In this document: piece by piece, positions 5,842 to 9,984 of the stretch
Layout: each line of letters begins with the position of its first letter
Numbering within the stretch: the stretch's first letter is position 1
DNA from: RGIG3009 sp045630765
GTDB taxonomy: Bacteria > Bacillota > Clostridia > Oscillospirales > Acutalibacteraceae
NCBI GenBank assembly: GCA_045630765.1
Contig: JAZQTM010000064.1
Location: forward strand, 1 to 9,984
Direction: 5' to 3'
DNA length: 9,984 nt
Program-made: the position numbers and the translations under genes
The notes under the pieces: model-generated
What the model was told of the DNA's origin: nothing
Databases searched by the model: none
Seen by the model: only the letters and a program-made list of their open reading frames with translations

Positions 5842-6993
5842 TTAGATTTCTGTTGTCCAATCTTCGTCCCACGGATAACGGATCGTCAGTACTTCTCCCC
5901 CGCGTCGCGCGGATTCTTCGGCGTAAATGCCGGGGATCGACATAGCAAGCCCCGCTTTCAGCGAAATCGGTTGCCCTTTCCCCTCACCAATCGCCATAAA
6001 GAAGTGATCCAACATCGCGTAGTCCATACCATCATGGCCTTTGGCCTTGGGGTTATTTTCATAAGCAGGCGGCATAAAGCTGCCGTCGATTTCCTTGAGA
6101 CCCGTGTCCAGTTCTTTCATAGAATTATAGCGGATAACCGGTTTCCAAAAACGGTCAATGCGCTCGATATATCCTTCCGTACCGAACACCCGATAGTTGT
6201 GCCATCCGATTTTGGCACGGCACCGTTTGTTGCGCATCAACCGTACGACCACACCCGATGGAGTCTGGAAGTTAGCGCACATCATATCGTCGCTAGGGCG
6301 ATCGGTCAGGGCTCGACGCGATGCATACGCCGACGGTTCGGCATGTTCACCGGTACCAAAACAACTAACCTTGCGCAATTCTTCATCTAAAACGCTCAGC
6401 AAAGGGCCAAGCGAGTGAGTACAATAACGAATCGGCACCAACAGTTTACGCCAATCCCCATTCTCCGTTGCATGAACGCTAAATTCCGATCCAGGTAACG
6501 ACCAGTGGATATACTCCGCCTCCATACAATACGGTTTGCCGAGCAAACCCTTTTCGTAAAATTCATTCAGCAATACGGTGAATTTTGAATAATTAGGGTT
6601 AGCACCGACGTACATAACCGCTTTGGATTGTTGTGCGGCTTTCCACAGATCCTCTGCCTCTTGCAATTTTGCCACAACAGGAATATCAGATAATACATTT
6701 ACGTTCTTTTGAAGGGCTTTGATACAGAATTCTACATGAATATCCGCCCCTGTTTCCACGATCACCACATCTAACTCAGATTCTTCCAACATACGGTCGT
6801 AATCCTCATAAAACGCGGCGTCGGGGAAGACTTCCGCCATAGGCGCGTTACATCCCCATTGTTTTTGATACCAGTTTCGCGCAAGAATGTCACAAGCGGC
6901 AATCACTTGCACTTGTTCGAATTCTGCCGCAAGTTCCATAAGAAAACGCCCTCTGCCGCCAAGACCTACCACACCAAGACGAATAGGATTCAT
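5842..6993 (-). CDS. Gfo/Idh/MocA-family oxidoreductase, unusual EKP motif
   Basis: This is a 383-residue cytoplasmic protein of the NAD(P)-dependent sugar/inositol dehydrogenase family. The N-terminal Rossmann fold (about 1-125) has RLGVVGLGGRGRF (5-17) as the dinucleotide loop and acidic D35 after the second strand. The C-terminal alpha/beta domain contains YCTHSLGPLLSVL (190-202), where family members usually place the catalytic or sugar-binding His. The normally conserved EKP before the domain junction reads SDIP (102-105), so the EKP lysine is isoleucine. That change is known in some branches, including the GH109 glycosidases, which use bound NAD for hydrolysis; a non-standard chemistry is therefore possible but not shown. 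It starts at 6993 with AAGGAGAGA, whose first bases overlap the stop of the upstream transporter gene; the gap is 12 bases, so the two are one operon. A terminator follows. Confidence 0.9.
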   Translation of the reverse strand: MNPIRLGVVGLGGRGRFLMELAAEFEQVQVIAACDILARNWYQKQWGCNAPMAEVFPDAAFYEDYDRMLEESELDVVIVETGADIHVEFCIKALQKNVNVLSDIPVVAKLQEAEDLWKAAQQSKAVMYVGANPNYSKFTVLLNEFYEKGLLGKPYCMEAEYIHWSLPGSEFSVHATENGDWRKLLVPIRYCTHSLGPLLSVLDEELRKVSCFGTGEHAEPSAYASRRALTDRPSDDMMCANFQTPSGVVVRLMRNKRCRAKIGWHNYRVFGTEGYIERIDRFWKPVIRYNSMKELDTGLKEIDGSFMPPAYENNPKAKGHDGMDYAMLDHFFMAIGEGKGQPISLKAGLAMSIPGIYAEESARRGGEVLTIRYPWDEDWTTEI

Positions 6994-7005
6994 AAGATTC
7001 TCTCC

Positions 7006-7893
7006 TTATTTTATATTGATAAGCACCACCGACGCAACCGCGACAGCGGCACCAATATATTGACGTACTGTGAATTTTTCCTTGTAGATGAGCCCGGCAA
7101 TGATAAACGCAGCAAGCATACCAAGGCCACCCTTAAACGGACTCACAAACGAAATGTTCAAATAGTGATACACAGCCAAGGATAACACGTTATTCACACC
7201 GTTGCACAAACCCGCCACCATACCATACACCAAACCATATTTGACGGTCTGTTTGAAACTGTGGCGCTCATAAAGAAATCCAAATAAAAACAAAACAAGC
7301 GTACTGCACACAAAAATAACCGTCAGATATTCGTTACGATAGAGACCGTCGAAACGATCTTGTTGGTACTTGTTAACGATACTGAGTGCTACATTTGAAA
7401 GTGTGTTTACCACTATCCAGAAAAACCATTTCGGTGTAAATTTTGCATCGCACCTCTTTTGCGCCTTATACTGAATTAAGAACATCGCGAGAAATTTCAA
7501 AACGACTGCGGGCCAAAAAAGCGGTCCTGTCGTCTCGCCCAAAACAGTAAGACCATACACGATAGTCAGCACACCGCCAAATGACGAATAAAAACGCGTT
7601 AAGCCAAACGAACCCGACGCATAAGCTACATACCCCGCATAAAAGCCGAGGGCATATAGTGCCGAGTTCGCAAGGCCCAACCAAAATACGGAAAGCGGGC
7701 ATTGAAATCCGCTTTTGTCGAATATCAGATCTGACACCACATAGTAAAGCACCGCAAACAAACATAAGAAAGCGCTAAAAAACATACCGCCTTTTCCGTG
7801 TTTCTTGCCGTAATTTTTGACAATGATCGCTTCCAGTTGATGGATAAACACGCCGGCAAGGCAAAGCAGTATACCAATAGCAAAAGGGCTCAT
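7006..7893 (-). CDS. DMT/EamA-like multi-pass membrane transporter
   Basis: This is a 295-residue, very hydrophobic protein. The start at 7891-7893 is chosen because AAAGGGG lies 7 bases upstream; the longer frame would add 58 polar residues across the promoter. About ten membrane segments are visible, near 3-23, 38-56, 68-92, 97-117, 125-141, 156-174, 189-208, 218-238, 246-271 and 277-293. They form two five-helix halves, as in drug/metabolite transporter (EamA-like) proteins. FYSSFGGVLTIVYGLTVLGE (101-120) and the matching SPFKGGLGMLAAFIIAGLIY (251-270) ahead of KEKFTVRQYIG (271-281) are the repeated DMT signature with the terminal E/KE-x(4)-Q-x-x-G pattern. Substrate is unknown. Co-transcription with a sugar-type oxidoreductase and divergence from an AraC regulator suggest uptake of a sugar or related metabolite, rather than drug efflux; this is inference. 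Confidence 0.87.
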   Translation of the reverse strand: MSPFAIGILLCLAGVFIHQLEAIIVKNYGKKHGKGGMFFSAFLCLFAVLYYVVSDLIFDKSGFQCPLSVFWLGLANSALYALGFYAGYVAYASGSFGLTRFYSSFGGVLTIVYGLTVLGETTGPLFWPAVVLKFLAMFLIQYKAQKRCDAKFTPKWFFWIVVNTLSNVALSIVNKYQQDRFDGLYRNEYLTVIFVCSTLVLFLFGFLYERHSFKQTVKYGLVYGMVAGLCNGVNNVLSLAVYHYLNISFVSPFKGGLGMLAAFIIAGLIYKEKFTVRQYIGAAVAVASVVLINIK

Positions 7894-7926
7894 ACGCTTC
7901 CCCTTTCTTCCTTTTTTGTTGTCATC

Positions 7927-7954
7927 ATTATACCACATGGAAATCATAAGTAAA
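7927..7954 (-). promoter_or_regulatory. Promoter of the transporter-oxidoreductase operon
   Basis: On the minus strand a perfect TATAAT (7927-7932) has TG one base upstream (extended -10). TTTACT (7949-7954) at a 16-base spacing is a moderate -35. The leader is about 30 bases. The poor -35 fits a promoter that depends on an activator such as the divergent AraC-family protein. Confidence 0.65.
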
Positions 7955-7980
7955 TGTAAAAAAACCGTTTTTCTTTGCAA

Positions 7981-7994
7981 AAAAGCGCGCTTTT
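7981..7994. promoter_or_regulatory. Candidate operator: 14-base perfect palindrome in the divergent promoter region
   Basis: AAAAGCGCGCTTTT is a perfect inverted repeat ending one base before the -35 hexamer of the AraC-family gene (7996-8001), and about 30 bases upstream of the -35 of the divergent operon. Its position suits a site shared by both promoters. AraC proteins more often bind direct repeats, so another regulator or chance is possible. Confidence 0.35.
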
Positions 7995-7995
7995 C

Positions 7996-8024
7996 TTGAT
8001 TTTCGACCATCCCAGTGGTATAGT
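7996..8024 (+). promoter_or_regulatory. Promoter of the AraC-family regulator gene
   Basis: TTGATT (7996-8001), 17 bases, then TATAGT (8019-8024), with TG one base upstream of the -10. The predicted start is near 8031, so the AAGGAG ribosome site (8031-8036) sits right at the 5' end of the transcript. Confidence 0.65.
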
Positions 8025-8044
8025 TGCAACAAGGAGTGAGGACC

Positions 8045-8848
8045 ATGAACGATATTTGCCAATTCATCCCGCCGAAAGACTATCCCAGCGAACTGGCATT
8101 TATCCACTTTGTGTATGAAGCAGAATTGAAAAAACACAAGCAGCCATTCGTATACCGACATTATTACGTGCACGCGGTATTCAAAGGCACCGCCGTTTTA
8201 ACAACGGAAGGTAATGCGTATCCTCTCAAACGAGGAGATGTATTTTTCACGCATCCCTATCAAAGTTTCACGCTGGATGCTGACGATGATTTTACGTTTA
8301 TGTATATCAGTTTTAACGGCGACGGTGCGGCGCGGTTGCTCGAAGAACACGACATTCGAAAAAACAAATGTGTGTTTTACAACTTGGAACAGATTCTCAT
8401 CTTTTGGATCGAATCCATACGACGCGTAAAGCCCTCCAATGCCAACACATTGACAGAGAGCGTACTGTTATATACCCTCTCCTTTATTGATGGCGGCGAA
8501 ATTGAACGATTTAAAAAAACCGGCGATAAGTTTGACAGTATTTTGGATTATTTGAATCACAATTTTACATCTAACGATATATCCTTGCGAAAAGTGGCAG
8601 ACATCTTTTTCTACACTGAAAAACATCTGTCCCATCTGTTTGTGAAAAAAACGGGCAACAAGTTCACACAACACATCAATACCTTGCGCGTACAATACGC
8701 CGTGCGTCTTATGGAGGAAGGCGCAACCGATCTTTACTACATCGCTACGCGTTGCGGGTTCAGCGACAAATTTTATTTTGCCAAGGTATTCAAAAAAATA
8801 ATAGGGAAAACACCAACTGAATACATCAAGAAGTTACACGAACGATAA
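8045..8848 (+). CDS. AraC/XylS-family transcriptional regulator with cupin sensor domain
   Basis: This is a 267-residue regulator. The ATG at 8045 follows AAGGAG with an 8-base spacing; an ATG at 8024 overlaps the promoter -10 and is rejected. The N-terminal part (about 35-95) has the cupin-like effector fold of sugar-responsive AraC proteins: YRHYYVHAVFKGTAVL, then a G-x-x-x-x-L-x-x-G-D turn (56-65, GNAYPLKRGD) and FTHPYQSF (68-75). The C-terminal domain carries two helix-turn-helix units: DISLRKVADIFFYTEKHLSHLF (178-199) and DLYYIATRCGFSDKFYFAKVFKKIIGKTPTEY (229-260). The latter fits the AraC signature with the usual P-x-x-Y end. It is transcribed divergently from the transporter and Gfo/Idh/MocA operon 151 bases away, the standard arrangement for a local activator responding to that operon's substrate. 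No terminator is obvious after the stop. Confidence 0.92.
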   Translation: MNDICQFIPPKDYPSELAFIHFVYEAELKKHKQPFVYRHYYVHAVFKGTAVLTTEGNAYPLKRGDVFFTHPYQSFTLDADDDFTFMYISFNGDGAARLLEEHDIRKNKCVFYNLEQILIFWIESIRRVKPSNANTLTESVLLYTLSFIDGGEIERFKKTGDKFDSILDYLNHNFTSNDISLRKVADIFFYTEKHLSHLFVKKTGNKFTQHINTLRVQYAVRLMEEGATDLYYIATRCGFSDKFYFAKVFKKIIGKTPTEYIKKLHER

Positions 8849-8872
8849 ATTTGCCGTATGAGAGGCATACTA
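8843..8872 (+). promoter_or_regulatory. Possible forespore (sigma-F/G-type) promoter of the small QDADDL gene
   Basis: CATACTA (8866-8872) matches the -10 element typical of sigma-F/sigma-G promoters (CATnnTA). CGATA (8843-8847) lies 18 bases upstream, a 4/5 match to GNATA. The -35 overlaps the end of the AraC gene. The transcript would begin around 8879, very close to the ribosome site GGTGG. Short motif, so tentative. Confidence 0.35.
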
Positions 8873-8890
8873 TATTCGGGTGGTGAAAAC

Positions 8891-9061
8891 ATGGAGAAAA
8901 AACGCAAAAAAATCAACGCACGTGTATCGGATATAGTTGCGGAGGCAACAAGCAGTATGGTATCTGCGGGACGCGGCGAGATCTTGTCGGACATCTTAGG
9001 CAGTTATACCGGTACGGCGGCAGACGGCGACGTCCCCGAGCAAGATGCCGATGATTTATAA
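8891..9061 (+). CDS. Small conserved-looking protein with GSYTG...QDADDL C-terminus
   Basis: This is a 56-residue hydrophilic protein; the ATG at 8891 follows GGGTGGTG with a workable spacing. The N-terminus is strongly basic (MEKKRKKINAR), the middle is helix-forming (VSDIVAEATSSMVSAG), and the C-terminus is acidic (ILGSYTG, then PEQDADDL to the stop). I recall similar short clostridial hypothetical proteins ending in GSYTG-(G/T/R)-x(n)-P-x-QDADDL, but no function is established to my knowledge. It has no cysteines and no membrane segment. It lies 114 bases upstream of a spore SASP gene on the same strand and has a possible forespore-type promoter. A sporulation-related role is conceivable but rests only on context. 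The upstream ATG at 8858 lacks a ribosome site and is not used. Confidence 0.72.
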   Translation: MEKKRKKINARVSDIVAEATSSMVSAGRGEILSDILGSYTGTAADGDVPEQDADDL

Positions 9062-9098
9062 CGTGGCAAAAAAATACAAGATTTTCAAAAATTGTCAC

Positions 9099-9127
9099 GC
9101 ATTATCCGATTGTCGGAACACACACTA
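9099..9127 (+). promoter_or_regulatory. Possible sigma-G-type promoter of the SASP gene
   Basis: GCATT (9099-9103) resembles the forespore -35 (GMATA), and CACACTA (9121-9127) the -10 (CATACTA, one mismatch), with a 17-base gap. No good sigma-A promoter is seen in 9062-9175. Known biology puts alpha/beta SASP genes under sigma-G, which supports the call. The motif match itself is modest. Confidence 0.4.
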
Positions 9128-9175
9128 CTACTGCAAACGCAAGATGACAATATTCGTTTGAGGAGTGTAAGTGTA

Positions 9176-9367
9176 ATGTCTAACAAGAACAGCATGGTTC
9201 CTGAGGCTCGCGAAGGTCTCAACCGTTTCAAGATGGAGGCTGCCAACGAAGTTGGCGTGACTTTGAAACAGGGTTACAACGGCGACCTGACCGCGAAACA
9301 GGCTGGTTCCATCGGTGGCCAGATGGTCAAAAAGATGATCCAGCAGTACGAGAATAACCTGAAATAA
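9176..9367 (+). CDS. Alpha/beta-type small acid-soluble spore protein (SASP)
   Basis: This is a 63-residue protein. The start is at 9176 because GAGGAGTG precedes it (about 9159-9166); the open frame extends 28 codons upstream through the promoter region and is not used. The sequence has the family layout: NSMVPEAREGLNRFKMEAANEVGV (5-28), then GDLTAKQAGSIGGQMVKKMI (36-55). The MEAANEVGV part contains the expected germination-protease (GPR) cleavage context, between A23 and N24 with E25-x-G-V following. The SIGGQMVK part is the second conserved DNA-contact helix. In the forespore such proteins coat DNA, force an A-like conformation and protect it from UV and chemicals; on germination they are degraded as an amino-acid source. 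It has its own strong terminator, and its codon choice is that of a highly expressed gene. It directly indicates an endospore-forming Firmicute. Confidence 0.95.
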   Translation: MSNKNSMVPEAREGLNRFKMEAANEVGVTLKQGYNGDLTAKQAGSIGGQMVKKMIQQYENNLK

Positions 9368-9391
9368 ACTAAGGTATTCGCCAAACAAATG

Positions 9392-9428
9392 CCGCCGGGG
9401 AGCAATCGTTCTCCGGTGGTTTTGTTTT
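9392..9428 (+). terminator. Intrinsic terminator after the SASP gene
   Basis: CCGCCGGGGAG (9392-9402), loop CAATCG, and TTCTCCGGTGG (9409-9419) form an 11-base-pair stem including three G-U pairs. TTTTGTTTT follows. It lies 24 bases after the SASP stop. Confidence 0.9.
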
Positions 9429-9463
9429 GCGTGAGATTTTTTAAAAAAAGTCTATGCAAATGC

Positions 9464-9491
9464 TTGACAAATGCGAAAAAACGGGTATAAT
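9464..9491 (+). promoter_or_regulatory. Consensus sigma-A promoter of tRNA-Gln
   Basis: Both hexamers are perfect: TTGACA at 9464-9469 and TATAAT at 9486-9491, with a 16-base spacer. Transcription would start near 9498, about 11 bases before the mature tRNA. This is the strongest promoter in the window. Confidence 0.9.
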
Positions 9492-9508
9492 AAACACGTT
9501 CGGCACAT

Positions 9509-9582
9509 TGCGGAATTGTGTAAAGGTAGCACGAGAGTCTCTGAATCTCTTTGTCTAGGTTCGATTCCTAGTTCCGCAGCCA
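9509..9582 (+). tRNA. tRNA-Gln, anticodon CTG, CCA encoded
   Basis: A full cloverleaf can be drawn in 74 bases. Acceptor TGCGGAA pairs with TTCCGCA (9509-9515 with 9572-9578). The D stem is GTGT/GCAC with an AAAGGTA loop. The anticodon stem is AGAGT/TCTCT around the loop CTCTGAA, with CTG at 9541-9543. The variable region is TTGT, and the T arm is CTAGG-TTCGATT-CCTAG. Discriminator G is at 9579 and encoded CCA at 9580-9582. The U1-A72 pair and G73 are classical glutamine identity elements, in agreement with the anticodon, which reads CAG. One T-T mismatch closes the anticodon stem (positions 31/39). It has its own promoter and terminator and is not part of a visible tRNA cluster. Confidence 0.95.
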
Positions 9583-9611
9583 GAGTAGCACCGATTTAGA
9601 TATCGGGGCAG

Positions 9612-9648
9612 AAAACCCAGAAACTGAACGGTTTCTGGGTTTTTCTTT
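9612..9648 (+). terminator. Strong intrinsic terminator after tRNA-Gln
   Basis: AAAACCCAGAAAC (9612-9624), a six-base loop TGAACG, and GTTTCTGGGTTTT (9631-9643) make a perfect 13-base-pair stem followed by TCTTT. A smaller hairpin around CCGAT...ATCGG (9591-9606) lies between it and the tRNA end. Confidence 0.92.
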
Positions 9649-9690
9649 ATCAAAAACGATATTGTGTCTTGTTTAAGAAGGTGTTGCGTT

Positions 9691-9984
9691 TTGAAAATCA
9701 TAGTAGTACAACCCCCATATTTTTGCGGAGAGAATCCCGATGAGAAAATTGCGGATTTTTTAATGAACGAGCTTCAAAAGGCAGAAAGAGATTCTTTAAT
9801 CGTTTTGCCCGAGTACTCCAATGCGGGTGGAATTTCTGATATTGAAAGCGAAAAGGCGGCTATGCCGCGGGCAAAAATGATGCTTGAAAAAGCCGCATCT
9901 ATTGCCAAAGAAAAGAAAGCTTATGTGGCAATAAATGTGCTGGAAGAAAGGAATGGAGACATTCAAAACAGCACCTATTTATTT
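9691..9984 (+). CDS. Carbon-nitrogen hydrolase (nitrilase superfamily), N-terminal part, cut by window edge
   Basis: The frame is open from a TTG at 9691 to the window end (98 codons). TTG is preferred because GAAGGTG lies seven bases upstream and the translation opens with MKIIVVQPPYF, the typical first strand (K-I-x-x-x-Q) of nitrilase-fold amidases. SLIVLPEYSNAGG (about residues 38-50) carries the first catalytic residue, the Glu of the L-P-E-x motif (E45), at the usual place. The next strand, KKAYVAINVLEERNGDIQNSTYLF, fits the region before the catalytic Lys. The Lys and Cys lie outside the window; full members are about 260-300 residues. They cleave C-N bonds in amides, nitriles or carbamoyl compounds; the subfamily is not determinable here. 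No clear promoter is seen in the 47 bases after the tRNA terminator. Confidence 0.85.
   Translation, partial: MKIIVVQPPYFCGENPDEKIADFLMNELQKAERDSLIVLPEYSNAGGISDIESEKAAMPRAKMMLEKAASIAKEKKAYVAINVLEERNGDIQNSTYLF

Noticed and set aside
9092..9175. Longer SASP start at 9092.
   Set aside because: The 28 extra residues do not belong to the family, and GAGGAGTG directly precedes the ATG at 9176.
9509..9984. tRNA gene as the attachment site of an integrated element.
   Set aside because: No integrase, no repeated tRNA 3' end and no phage-like genes are seen; the downstream gene is an ordinary hydrolase.

Overview
The window looks like a chromosomal segment of an anaerobic, spore-forming Firmicute, probably a gut-type clostridium (Clostridia/Oscillospirales-like). 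The key evidence is an alpha/beta-type small acid-soluble spore protein gene (9176-9367). Gram-positive style Shine-Dalgarno sites, strong sigma-A promoters, intrinsic terminators and a tRNA with encoded CCA agree with this. The lineage is inferred from gene content; no ribosomal or other phylogenetic marker is present. I see no phage, transposon, CRISPR or toxin-antitoxin genes.

Layout. (1) 1-1286, plus strand: the C-terminal part of an RraA/HMG-aldolase-like protein, then an uncharacterised TIM-barrel-like protein 32 bases downstream. The pair ends at an intrinsic terminator built around a C10 run. (2) 1381-4085, minus strand: a phosphotriesterase-family metallohydrolase and a two-domain GH3 glycosidase of the NagZ-like branch. 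They are separate transcription units, each with its own promoter, with a terminator between them. (3) 4242-5755, minus strand: an NCS2/UraA-type nucleobase permease. Its roughly 100-base leader ends in an intrinsic terminator just before the start codon and can fold in alternative ways, so it is a candidate attenuator. (4) 5842-8848: a minus-strand operon of a DMT/EamA-type transporter and a Gfo/Idh/MocA oxidoreductase, divergent from an AraC-family regulator on the plus strand. (5) 8891-9367, plus strand: a 56-residue protein with a GSYTG...QDADDL tail, then the spore SASP; both are preceded by possible forespore-type promoters. (6) 9464-9984, plus strand: a tRNA-Gln(CTG) with a consensus promoter and a strong terminator, then the start of a nitrilase-superfamily amidohydrolase that runs off the window.

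How the genes may work together. The left 8 kb is dominated by small-molecule and carbohydrate catabolism: aldolase-like, TIM-barrel, lactonase/esterase-like metallohydrolase, exo-glycosidase, NAD(P)-dependent sugar oxidoreductase, transporter and AraC sensor. The parsimonious reading is one or more regulons for uptake and breakdown of a sugar derivative (uronate, amino-sugar or modified glycoside). The substrate cannot be read from the sequence, and the genes are not one operon. The right end is sporulation plus a housekeeping tRNA. The most useful second-look items are the permease leader, the Gfo/Idh/MocA protein that lacks the usual EKP lysine, the uncharacterised TIM-barrel protein beside the RraA-like gene, and the small QDADDL protein beside the SASP.
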